DNA from: Pseudooctadecabacter sp.
GTDB lineage: Bacteria > Pseudomonadota > Alphaproteobacteria > Rhodobacterales > Rhodobacteraceae
Length of the DNA stretch: 8,815 nt
Direction: 5' to 3'
NCBI GenBank assembly: GCA_020628265.1
Contig: JAHDFG010000075.1
Span: 1-8,815 of the forward strand
Made by a program: the position numbers and the translations under genes. The notes beneath the pieces were generated by a model that saw nothing but the letters and a program-made list of their open reading frames with translations, had not been told where the DNA came from and did not search any database. Positions 1-6,910 of this stretch are shown here, piece after piece. Position 1 is the first letter of the stretch, and every line of letters starts with the position of its first letter.

Positions 1-2806
1 TGAGGCCGAGCACAGCGTCGATGTTGTCCGCCTTTTCCTCGGCAGGGCCTTCGACAACGCCGGACATATACTCGGGCGGGCCATAGGCCTTCAGATAGGT
101 CACGATCTCCTCGACTTCTTCATCGGAACAGAACGGGCCGTGCACGCGGGTAATCTTGGACCCACCCGCCATATAAAGCATGTCGCCCATGCCAAGCAGT
201 TGTTCGGCGCCCATTTCACCAAGGATCGTCCGGCTGTCGATTTTCGAGGTCACCTGGAAGGAAATCCGCGTGGGGAAGTTCGCCTTGATCGTACCGGTGA
301 TCACGTCCACGGAGGGACGCTGTGTCGCCATGATCAGGTGAATACCGGATGCACGGGCCATCTGGGCCAGTCGCTGGATGCAGGCTTCGATCTCTTTGCC
401 GGCAACCATCATCAGGTCGGCCATCTCGTCCACGATGACGACAATGTAGGGCATCTTTTCGGGCTGCAGTTCTTCGGTCTCGAACACGGGCTCGCCTGTG
501 TCATCGTCAAAACCGGTCTGGACGGTCCGGCTGAACATCTCACCCTTGGCCAGCGCATCGGCCACACGGCCATTATAGCCGTCGATGTTACGCACGCCCA
601 TTTTGGACATCTTGCGATAGCGTTCTTCCATCTCGCCCACGACCCATTTCAGGGCCACGACGGCCTTCTTCGGGTCCGTCACAACAGGTGACAGAAGGTG
701 CGGGATGCCGTCATAGACACTGAGTTCAAGCATCTTCGGATCGATCATGATCAACCGGCATTCTTCTGGGCTGAGCTTATAGAGCAGCGACAGGATCATC
801 GTGTTGATCGCCACGGACTTACCAGAACCGGTCGTACCTGCGATCAGCAAGTGAGGCATCTTGGCAAGGTTGGCGATGATCGGTTCACCACCAATGTCTT
901 TCCCCAAGGCCAGCGGCAGCTTCATGTTGCTGTCGCCAAAATCGCGGGCGGCGAGCATCTCACGCAACACAACCATTTCACGGTTCTCGTTCGGCAATTC
1001 GATGCCGATCACTGACCGTCCAGGCACCGTGCTCACACGGGCAGACAGCGCAGACATGGAACGGGCAATGTCATCCGACAAGCCAATGACGCGGGAGGCT
1101 TTGAGGCCCGGCGCCGGTTCAAGTTCATACATGGTGACAACGGGGCCGGGGCGGACCGAGACAATCTCTCCCTTTACGCCGTAGTCGTCCAGTACGCTTT
1201 CGAGCATCCTCGCGTTCTCTTCCAACGCTTCATCGGACAATACATGGCGGGTCACGTCGTCTGGCGAGGCCAGCAAACCAAGCGGCGGCATTTCATAGGC
1301 AGGGCGCTTATCGTCAAATTTCAAAGCAGGCTGTGCCTCGGCCTTGGCCTGACGGGACGGCTGGATTGCCTTGCGCGGCGGATGCTGCACGACAGACTTG
1401 GGTTCCGCGGTAGGAACCGGGGTGGCCGCAGGCATATAGGCCGTTGCAGCCGCCGGTGCGGGCACAGGTGCAGGTGCGGGTTCAGGCTGCGTGGCGATGG
1501 GGGTGTCATCGACGATGTCGATGACCTCTTCCATCGGGGCCTCAACCTCGGCCAGCGCCGCTTGTTGTTCCGTGTTCAGCACAAGCGGGCGCGGGCCCGT
1601 CGGCGTTGTCACAGGTGGTTCCGCACGCATTGCGGTTGATTGTTCCATGCGGCTGGCGATGGCCGCCGACACGGCCGGATTTACACCCGGCTTTGGCGCG
1701 GCCTGAACAGGCGGCGGTGTGCCGTTCCGTCGGCTGACCGCACTCGCGATCCGCGCAGAAATGCGATCCTGATCGGCTGCTGGAACCTCACCGTCCGCGA
1801 CGGGCTGCTCAACCAATTCAGGCTCCGGCATAGGGTCGGACCGCTTGAGCAAAGACGCAAAGAGGCCTGGCTTGGGTTCGGCCTCAACCGTGCGAACAGG
1901 CGCGGCCAACGGCACGAACGCAGGATGCGCAGGGGCCTCAGACTCAACCGGATCGAAGTCTTCATAGCGGGTCGGCATCGCGGGGTTTGCCCGCACAACC
2001 GCTGCAACCCGCGCTGTTTCCTCGGCCATCGACGGCGCAGGGACAGCCCGTGCCGCGGCGAGTTCGGCCTCATATTCAGCACGCTCCTGACGGGACAGTT
2101 CGCGACGCTCCTGCACCTTCGTGCCCAGAGCCTGCGCCCCACGGTAGCTTGCCGATGCAGTCATGCCCAACACGCGCAACAAGGCTGAATAGGCAACGAT
2201 CACACCAATTAACAGGAAGCGCCCCAGCTTACGGACCTCATACATCGTGAAGCCCAACGCAAAGGCCATGAAGGCCAGAACGCCTGCACCCATAACCAAG
2301 GACATCAGCTTGACGCTAAAGGACGTCCCGAACGGCAAGATGGTCAACAGAATAGACAACACCATGTCGCCGAAGTGCCCACCAAGACCAAAGCTTTCGT
2401 CCCAACCGGCACCGGGTGACAATGTTGCGGCATAGATTGCAGTGCCCGCAATCGCGATAGGGGCAAAAATGATCCGCCCGATGATCCGTTCCTGCCCATA
2501 ATGCAGCGTGAACCGCAGGCCCCACGCCATCAGGACGACAGGCACCATCCATGAGGCATATCCCACGATCATAAACAGCGCCGCCGCAAAGGACGCACCC
2601 GGACGGCCAAGCCAGTTCTGAACAGGCGCATCCGTGGCCGACATAAAGTTGGGGTCGTCCGGCGCATAGGACCACAGCATCATGCCCACGATCAGACCTG
2701 CCACAAACAGGCCGATCCCGATCAATTCACGCCCGCGCTTTTCAATGGCGGCTTGCGTCGTGCTGTCGAGTAGCGGATCGCGCTGTCTTGTCTGATAGGA
2801 TGCCAT
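1..2806 (-). CDS. ftsK: DNA translocase FtsK, C-terminus cut by window edge
   Basis: FtsK is a septum-anchored, ATP-driven hexameric DNA pump that clears chromosome termini during division and activates XerCD recombination at dif. The frame stays open from the ATG at 2806 to the left edge, about 935 codons. It starts MASYQTRQRDPLL and has four to five hydrophobic segments between about residues 28 and 213, the membrane anchor. A Pro/Ala/Glu-rich linker follows, to about residue 500. Then come the alpha domain and the motor, with Walker A GTTGSGKS at about 657-664 and Walker B ending in D793-E794 (VIVDEMADLMM). The motor runs to ITRVHGPF and the start of the linker to the gamma domain. Only the DNA-reading winged-helix gamma domain, roughly the last 80-100 residues, is missing, because of the window and not a mutation. 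The start is supported by a GAGGAA ribosome site 7 bases upstream. The gene lies 11 bases after the aminotransferase, probably in one transcript. Family assignment is very secure. Confidence 0.97.
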   Translation of the reverse strand, partial: MASYQTRQRDPLLDSTTQAAIEKRGRELIGIGLFVAGLIVGMMLWSYAPDDPNFMSATDAPVQNWLGRPGASFAAALFMIVGYASWMVPVVLMAWGLRFTLHYGQERIIGRIIFAPIAIAGTAIYAATLSPGAGWDESFGLGGHFGDMVLSILLTILPFGTSFSVKLMSLVMGAGVLAFMAFALGFTMYEVRKLGRFLLIGVIVAYSALLRVLGMTASASYRGAQALGTKVQERRELSRQERAEYEAELAAARAVPAPSMAEETARVAAVVRANPAMPTRYEDFDPVESEAPAHPAFVPLAAPVRTVEAEPKPGLFASLLKRSDPMPEPELVEQPVADGEVPAADQDRISARIASAVSRRNGTPPPVQAAPKPGVNPAVSAAIASRMEQSTAMRAEPPVTTPTGPRPLVLNTEQQAALAEVEAPMEEVIDIVDDTPIATQPEPAPAPVPAPAAATAYMPAATPVPTAEPKSVVQHPPRKAIQPSRQAKAEAQPALKFDDKRPAYEMPPLGLLASPDDVTRHVLSDEALEENARMLESVLDDYGVKGEIVSVRPGPVVTMYELEPAPGLKASRVIGLSDDIARSMSALSARVSTVPGRSVIGIELPNENREMVVLREMLAARDFGDSNMKLPLALGKDIGGEPIIANLAKMPHLLIAGTTGSGKSVAINTMILSLLYKLSPEECRLIMIDPKMLELSVYDGIPHLLSPVVTDPKKAVVALKWVVGEMEERYRKMSKMGVRNIDGYNGRVADALAKGEMFSRTVQTGFDDDTGEPVFETEELQPEKMPYIVVIVDEMADLMMVAGKEIEACIQRLAQMARASGIHLIMATQRPSVDVITGTIKANFPTRISFQVTSKIDSRTILGEMGAEQLLGMGDMLYMAGGSKITRVHGPFCSDEEVEEIVTYLKAYGPPEYMSGVVEGPAEEKADNIDAVLGL
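1454..1486 (-). repeat. Pro/Ala tandem in FtsK linker
   Basis: A short imperfect tandem of GGTGC and GGTGCGGG units on the plus strand encodes an alternating Pro-Ala stretch (PEPAPAPVPAP) on the minus strand, near residues 441-451 of FtsK. It sits in the disordered linker between membrane anchor and motor, a part that varies greatly between species. It probably acts only as a flexible spacer and may vary in length between strains. Confidence 0.6.
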
Positions 2807-2813
2807 GTGCCTG

Positions 2814-2819
2814 TTCCTC
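2814..2819 (-). promoter_or_regulatory. ftsK ribosome binding site overlapping upstream stop
   Basis: On the minus strand GAGGAA lies 7 bases before the ftsK ATG. It shares two bases with the TGA stop of the aminotransferase (2818-2820). Ribosomes ending the first gene therefore stop on the ribosome site of the second, which suggests translational coupling. It also fixes the ftsK start at 2806. Confidence 0.75.
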
Positions 2820-3996
2820 ACGTGTACAAACAGTCGCGGATACGCTCTAGCCCGCGCTGCGTTTCTTCTTTTGGGGCCACCAAAGCGACCCGAATATAGC
2901 CTGAGCCAGGATCCCCGCTTGGGTCGGGGCGGCTCAGGTATGCGCCGGGGAGAACCCGAACGCCTTTGTCTTTCCACAGCTTCAATGCTGCGGCTTCGCT
3001 GTCTTCAACCGGAAGCCAAAGGAAAAATCCGGCTTCGGGAGAGCTGTAAGAGTTCACACCAGCAAAAATGGCGTCGGCCGCATCAAACTTTTCCTGATAG
3101 AGACGACGGTTTTCAATGACGTGGCTTTCATCGGACCAGACGCGTTCAGAAACCCTTTGCAAAGGCATCGGCAATGGCGCGCCGGCATAGGCGCGCAACT
3201 GGCGGATTTCCTTGATATTGCGCGGCCCGCTAGCGACAAAACCCGACCGGAGGCCAGGCAGGTTGGACCGCTTGGACAGGGAATGGAAGACTACGACACG
3301 TTCAGGATCACATCCCGTGTCGGCCACGGCTTCCAATGCCCCCATCGGGGGTGTGTCACGGTAAATCTCGGAGTAGCACTCGTCCGCAAAGATTTTGAAA
3401 TCGTGCTTCTCGGCCAGTGCAATCAGTTGCGCCCAATAGGCCGCATCCGCAACTGCGCCTTGCGGGTTCGCGGGCGAACAGATGTAGCAAATCGTCGTCC
3501 GGTCCAGAATGTCGGACGAAAGCGACGCATAGTCCGGCAAATGCCCCGTTTCGGCCGTAGCGGGCACCATGACCGGTTCGGCGTTCACCGACAGGGCGGC
3601 GATTGCATAGACCTGATAGAACGGGTTCGGCAGGAGAACGACCGGCTTCTGGCCATTTTTGGTTTCCGGCGCCAAGGCCATCGCGGCATTGTAAAGCCCC
3701 TCACGGGTGCCGTTCAGCGCCATCACACGATCAGGCGTCACGTCGACAGAATACCTGCCCGTCAGCCAGCCGCAAATCGCGGCCAACAGCTGAGGGGAGC
3801 CTTCGTTCGTCGGGTATTTCGAGAATTCCTGAACAGAGGCGGCAAGCACTTCGGGCACAAAGGACGGGAACGCATGCTGAGGCTCACCGATGGTCATGTT
3901 GACAGGCTCGCCGCCCGGATCATGGGCGTCGAGGAGGGCACGAAGGCGCGGCCAAGCATAGGCCGGTAGGTTCGAAAACCGCTCGGGGTACGTCAT
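2818..3996 (-). CDS. class I/II PLP aminotransferase, DapC-like
   Basis: This is a fold-type I PLP aminotransferase of 392 residues. Visible parts are the N-terminal MTIGEPQHAFP (34-44), NPFYQVY near 124-130, SPANPQG (174-180), the PLP-contacting D205 and Y208 in DECYSEIYR, and the Schiff-base lysine K242 in HSLSKRSNLPGLRSGF. The IGEPxH and SLSKRSNxPGLRSGF blocks are typical of proteobacterial DapC, N-succinyl-L,L-diaminopimelate aminotransferase in the lysine/meso-diaminopimelate pathway; substrate specificity is inferred from these blocks. An in-frame ATG at 4041 would add 15 residues, but MTYPERFSNLP is the usual start in relatives and has TGAGG 5 bases upstream (4002-4006). The gene is followed at 11 bases by ftsK and preceded by a 108-base gap with a candidate promoter. 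A general aspartate/aromatic-type aminotransferase is the alternative. Confidence 0.9.
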   Translation of the reverse strand: MTYPERFSNLPAYAWPRLRALLDAHDPGGEPVNMTIGEPQHAFPSFVPEVLAASVQEFSKYPTNEGSPQLLAAICGWLTGRYSVDVTPDRVMALNGTREGLYNAAMALAPETKNGQKPVVLLPNPFYQVYAIAALSVNAEPVMVPATAETGHLPDYASLSSDILDRTTICYICSPANPQGAVADAAYWAQLIALAEKHDFKIFADECYSEIYRDTPPMGALEAVADTGCDPERVVVFHSLSKRSNLPGLRSGFVASGPRNIKEIRQLRAYAGAPLPMPLQRVSERVWSDESHVIENRRLYQEKFDAADAIFAGVNSYSSPEAGFFLWLPVEDSEAAALKLWKDKGVRVLPGAYLSRPDPSGDPGSGYIRVALVAPKEETQRGLERIRDCLYT

Positions 3997-4039
3997 TACT
4001 GCCTCAAGATGCGGCCTCATTGGCGGGCCGCTTTTGTCC

Positions 4040-4069
4040 AAAGTAGCAAACGCGCGACTCTGCTGTCCA
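4040..4069 (-). promoter_or_regulatory. candidate promoter for aminotransferase-ftsK
   Basis: On the minus strand TGGACA (4064-4069, five of six matches to TTGACA) is separated by 18 bases from TACTTT (4040-4045, three of six matches to TATAAT). A start near 4033 would leave a leader of about 37 bases before the aminotransferase ATG. A GANTC site (GACTC, 4056-4060) lies in the spacer. This was read by eye, and the -10 match is weak. Confidence 0.35.
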
Positions 4070-4070
4070 G

Positions 4071-4089
4071 AAAAAGGGTGCGATCCCTT
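4071..4089 (-). terminator. possible weak intrinsic terminator after amidase
   Basis: On the minus strand, 15 bases after the amidase stop, AAGGG pairs with CCCTT around a six-base loop and is followed by T residues (a run of five Ts in all, two of them in the stem). The stem is only 5 bp and would be a weak terminator, possibly allowing read-through into the aminotransferase and ftsK. Confidence 0.35.
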
Positions 4090-4104
4090 GGACTTGTGTG
4101 GCTT

Positions 4105-5436
4105 TTAGGCCAGCGCGGCCTCAACGGCGGCGCTGATCCGCAGCAAACGTTCGTCCGAACGCGGCGCGGTGTTGACCAAAATGCCTGTCGACGGCGTTCC
4201 CGTGGGCAGCGCCATAGAGGCCAGCCCCATAAGGTTCGCAACCCGCGTGTTGCGCAGCGTCAGAAGGTTTTGCTCAATGTAATAGGCGTCATCACTCAGC
4301 AGACGGTCATAGTTCGGCGGCATATTTGCCGCCCCGGGACACAACACAGCGTCATATCCGGCGGTGGCAGAGGCATATGTCTGACGGATGTCTTCCAGCT
4401 CGCCCCAAAGGGCCAGATAGTCATGCGCCAGCACATCTTTGCCACCCCGCACCCGTTCAAGGATTTGCGGGAACATCTTGTCCGGAGACGCCTCAACCAG
4501 ATCGCGCCAATTGGCATAGGCATCGGCTGTGTAGAGGGGCAGCGACATGGCAAAAGCGCGCTCCAGCTCAGGCACCGCCAAGGGCACGATTTCAGCCCCG
4601 TTCTGGGCAAGACGATCCAGCGTTATATCGTATGCCTTGCGACTTTCATCAGCCAGTTCGTCCAGGACGATGCTTTGCAGGGCGGCAAATCGCATGCCGG
4701 TCAAAGATGTGCCCTGAAGATCGACAGGCTTGGCACCCGACAGTGCTGCAAACATCAGGCCTGCGTCCTCGACCGACCGGCAAAGCGGGCCGACCGTATC
4801 AAACCGCGAACACAAGGGAACCGTGCCCTGAAGCGACAACCGCCCGAAGGTGGTCTTAAAGCCCACCAGATCATTCCAGACGGAGGGTATGCGGACGGAC
4901 CCGCCCGTGTCAGACCCAACCGCCGCCGCCGCAAGACCGAACGCAACTGAAGCAGCCGCACCAGAAGACGACCCGCCGGGAACGGCGTTTTCATCGTTCA
5001 CGCAGGGCGGCGTCGCGGTGATGGGGTTCAGACCCAACCCGCTGAAGGCAATCTCGCTCATGTGGGTTTTGCCGAGACAAACCAGACCCATCGCGGTGGC
5101 AGTCGTTAGCACTTCGGCGTCCTGTTTGGGCGTGCGGCCTGCCATCAACGCGGTGCCTGCTTCGGTCGCGATGCCAGCCGTATCGAACAGATCCTTCCAA
5201 GACACAGGCACACCATCCAAGGGGGATAGCCGTCCGCCAGACTTGGCCCGTTCGGACGCCGCCGCAGCCTCTGCCCGTGCGCGGTCCGCCGTGACCCTCG
5301 CATAAATCCGGTCCCGCAGGGGGTGGGCATCAATGGCCTGCAAATAGACCTCGCACAGATCAACCGGATCAATGTCGCCTGCCGCGATCCCCCGTCCGAG
5401 GTCCGCCGCCGTCATCCAAAGCCAATCCTGTTGCAT
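4105..5436 (-). CDS. amidase-signature family hydrolase
   Basis: This 443-residue enzyme belongs to the amidase signature family, which hydrolyses amide bonds with a Ser-cisSer-Lys triad. All three residues are visible: K81 in GVPVSWKD, cis-Ser S156 in GGSSSGAA and nucleophile S180 in GSDTGGSVRIPS. Their spacing (75 and 24) equals that of FAAH. The C-terminal half, including LCPGAANMPP and MGLASMALPTGTPSTG, is also family-like. No signal peptide is seen, so it is probably cytoplasmic. The substrate cannot be read from sequence. It is unlikely to be the tRNA amidotransferase GatA, since no gatB or gatC adjoins and it looks like a stand-alone amidase. An in-frame ATG at 5496 would add 20 residues; 5436 is chosen for its strong AGGAGGG 6 bases upstream (5443-5449) and the family-like MQQDWLWMTAADL. 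It is divergent from the flavin monooxygenase across 80 bases. Confidence 0.93.
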   Translation of the reverse strand: MQQDWLWMTAADLGRGIAAGDIDPVDLCEVYLQAIDAHPLRDRIYARVTADRARAEAAAASERAKSGGRLSPLDGVPVSWKDLFDTAGIATEAGTALMAGRTPKQDAEVLTTATAMGLVCLGKTHMSEIAFSGLGLNPITATPPCVNDENAVPGGSSSGAAASVAFGLAAAAVGSDTGGSVRIPSVWNDLVGFKTTFGRLSLQGTVPLCSRFDTVGPLCRSVEDAGLMFAALSGAKPVDLQGTSLTGMRFAALQSIVLDELADESRKAYDITLDRLAQNGAEIVPLAVPELERAFAMSLPLYTADAYANWRDLVEASPDKMFPQILERVRGGKDVLAHDYLALWGELEDIRQTYASATAGYDAVLCPGAANMPPNYDRLLSDDAYYIEQNLLTLRNTRVANLMGLASMALPTGTPSTGILVNTAPRSDERLLRISAAVEAALA

Positions 5437-5459
5437 CTGAAACCCTCCTGATTGCGGCG

Positions 5460-5488
5460 ACGGTAGCGACCATCCCGCGCATGGACAA
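5460..5488 (-). promoter_or_regulatory. candidate amidase promoter
   Basis: On the minus strand TTGTCC (5483-5488) is followed after 17 bases by TACCGT (5460-5465), upstream of the AGGAGGG site. The matches are four and three of six to the sigma-70 consensus, so the call is weak. Its -35 hexamer overlaps that proposed for the divergent plus-strand gene. Confidence 0.25.
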
Positions 5489-5509
5489 TCCCGCACGGCT
5501 GACCATATT
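5482..5509 (+). promoter_or_regulatory. candidate promoter of UbiH-family gene
   Basis: TGGACA (5482-5487, five of six matches) is followed after 16 bases by CATATT (5504-5509, four of six). Transcription would begin at about 5516-5517, on or next to the ATG of the flavin monooxygenase, predicting a leaderless or nearly leaderless mRNA. No good ribosome site precedes that ATG, which fits. Read by eye. Confidence 0.35.
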
Positions 5510-5516
5510 GCAGGTC

Positions 5517-6722
5517 ATGGAATTGGACACCGATATCGTCATCGTAGGAGGCGGGCTCAACGGCCCCGCCTTGGCAATTGGCCTTGCACAGATCGGCCTT
5601 CACGTGACGATCATCGACACTCTGCCCGCCCCGACACGAAAGATGCAGGACTTTGACGGCCGGTCCTATGCCTTGGCCCATGCGTCCATGCGATTGCTCA
5701 GGGGTTTGGGGCTGTGGGACATGGTGGCGGACAACACCCAACCCATGCTTGAGATCAAAGTGACGGACGGCAAGGCCGGTGAGGGTCCAAGCCCGTGGAT
5801 GCTGCATTTCGATCATGCCGAGATCGAAGAAGGTCCAATGGGGTATATGTGCGAGGACCGGCACCTACGCCTTGCCCTGCTGGACGCCATGGACGAGAGC
5901 GACCGGATCACCCAGCTGAATGGCGAAACGGTGGTGTCCCAATCCGATGGCGCTGTCACGTTGGCGTCCGGCAAAACGGTTCAGGCCAAGCTCATCATCG
6001 GGGCGGACGGACGAAGCAGCGGCACCGCCGAACGCGCCGGCATCAAACGCACAGGCTGGGGCTATGGCCAGACGGCAGTGGTTTGCGCCGTTGAACACGA
6101 GAAACCCCACAACGGAATCGCACATCAGTTCTTCATGCCAAGTGGTCCACTGGCCATATTGCCGCTGACCGGCAACCGCTGTTCGATCGTCTGGTCCGAG
6201 ACGGATGCCCGAGCGCAAGAGATCATGGCGATGGATGATGCCTGTTTTCTGGATGCCCTGCGGCCTGCGTTCGGGGATTTTCTGGGTGAGATCGCCCTGA
6301 CCGGAAAGCGGTTCAGCTATCCACTAGGCCTGACGATTGCGCAGCGGTTCATTGCAGATCGTGTGGCCCTGATCGGTGACGCGGCGCATGGCGTCCACCC
6401 CATCGCGGGGCAAGGCCTGAATGCCGGTCTGCGCGATGTGGCTGCCTTGGTCGATGTGCTGTCAGACGCCAAGGCACGGGGTGAGGACATCGGCAACAGC
6501 GCCGTCCTTGCCCGCTATGAGCAATGGCGCCGCTTTGATACAGCAACACTGGCCATCGCCACCGATACGTTCAACCGTCTGTTTTCAAATGATAACCCGC
6601 TGCTTCGCGCAGTGCGTGACGCCGGTATGGGCTTGGTGAATGCAGCACCGGGGTTGCGCCGCACTTTCATTCGGGAAGCCGCCGGCCTGACGGGCGATTT
6701 GCCAAGCCTGATGCGCGGCTGA
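5517..6722 (+). CDS. UbiH/UbiF/COQ6-family FAD monooxygenase
   Basis: This 401-residue flavoprotein hydroxylase probably adds a hydroxyl group to the ubiquinone ring precursor, using O2 and NAD(P)H at the membrane surface. Three FAD motifs are visible in order: the Rossmann GGGLNG (11-16) after IVIV, the DG motif GADGRSSG (162-169), and the GD motif GDAAHGVHPIAGQGLN (287-302). The length is normal for UbiH, UbiF and COQ6 proteins. Which ring carbon (C1, C5 or C6) it acts on cannot be told from sequence; alphaproteobacterial relatives include the multi-site UbiL type. An in-frame ATG at 5481 would add 12 residues, but it lacks a ribosome site, overlaps the candidate -35, and relatives begin just before the IVIVGGG strand. 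It is the only plus-strand gene here and appears monocistronic. Its stop lies two bases from the stop of the convergent Trm112-like gene. Confidence 0.93.
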   Translation: MELDTDIVIVGGGLNGPALAIGLAQIGLHVTIIDTLPAPTRKMQDFDGRSYALAHASMRLLRGLGLWDMVADNTQPMLEIKVTDGKAGEGPSPWMLHFDHAEIEEGPMGYMCEDRHLRLALLDAMDESDRITQLNGETVVSQSDGAVTLASGKTVQAKLIIGADGRSSGTAERAGIKRTGWGYGQTAVVCAVEHEKPHNGIAHQFFMPSGPLAILPLTGNRCSIVWSETDARAQEIMAMDDACFLDALRPAFGDFLGEIALTGKRFSYPLGLTIAQRFIADRVALIGDAAHGVHPIAGQGLNAGLRDVAALVDVLSDAKARGEDIGNSAVLARYEQWRRFDTATLAIATDTFNRLFSNDNPLLRAVRDAGMGLVNAAPGLRRTFIREAAGLTGDLPSLMRG

Positions 6723-6724
6723 TC

Positions 6725-6910
6725 CTAGTCCTGATCAATCACCCGCGCTTCGTCGATCAACAGCACGGGAATTCCCCCTCGGATCGGATAGGCAAGGTGG
6801 GCGGCATTGCTGACCAACTCCTGCCGTTCGGCATCATATCGCAAGACGCCATGACACTGGGGGCACACAAGGGCCTCCAACATGCGGGGATCAAATTCCT
6901 GATGGCTCAC
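6725..6910 (-). CDS. Trm112/UPF0434 family small protein
   Basis: This 61-residue protein resembles E. coli YcaR (UPF0434) and the Trm112 zinc-ribbon fold. It shows MLEALVCPQCHGVL (10-23) with C16 and C19, and the conserved LAYPIRGGIPVLL (39-51) and DEARV near the end. Only one Cys pair is present, as usual in bacterial members, while eukaryotic Trm112 has more metal ligands. Eukaryotic Trm112 is a stabilising partner of several methyltransferases; the bacterial role is poorly known and no methyltransferase lies nearby. The start is a GTG at 6910. It is preferred over the ATG at 6883 because family members carry the D-x-R-x-L-E block after their start, and the ATG lies inside that block. The GTG overlaps the TGA of the LonN-domain gene (GTGA), so translation is probably coupled; its own ribosome site is weak. 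Confidence 0.9.
   Translation of the reverse strand: MSHQEFDPRMLEALVCPQCHGVLRYDAERQELVSNAAHLAYPIRGGIPVLLIDEARVIDQD

Noticed and set aside
1244..2188. Two adjoining plus-strand open frames (1244-1639 and 1640-2188) that could look like a split gene.
   Set aside because: They are codon-aligned antisense to the FtsK linker, and their Arg/Cys/His richness mirrors Pro/Ala/Thr codons. The FtsK frame is continuous on the other strand.
3121..3969. A 282-codon plus-strand open frame opposite the aminotransferase.
   Set aside because: It is antisense to a gene with intact PLP motifs, and the translation has no domain-like pattern. It is explained by codon bias.
4011..4035. Hairpin GCGGCC/GGCCGC followed by TTTT on the plus strand, like a terminator.
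   Set aside because: No plus-strand transcript is expected to end here. On the minus strand it lies in the leader of the aminotransferase without a T-tract. It could be leader structure, but nothing supports a role.
3997..4041. Upstream in-frame ATG at 4041 as the aminotransferase start.
   Set aside because: It would begin at the candidate -10 and before the predicted transcript. The ATG at 3996 has a well-placed TGAGG and the family's usual N-terminus.
4009..4950. A 313-codon plus-strand open frame opposite the amidase.
   Set aside because: It is a shadow of a well-supported gene with a complete catalytic triad; the product is Arg/His/Gln-rich, as expected of antisense GC-rich coding DNA.
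5481..5516. Upstream in-frame ATG at 5481 as the start of the flavin monooxygenase.
   Set aside because: It has no ribosome site, lies in the candidate -35, and adds residues that relatives of the family lack.
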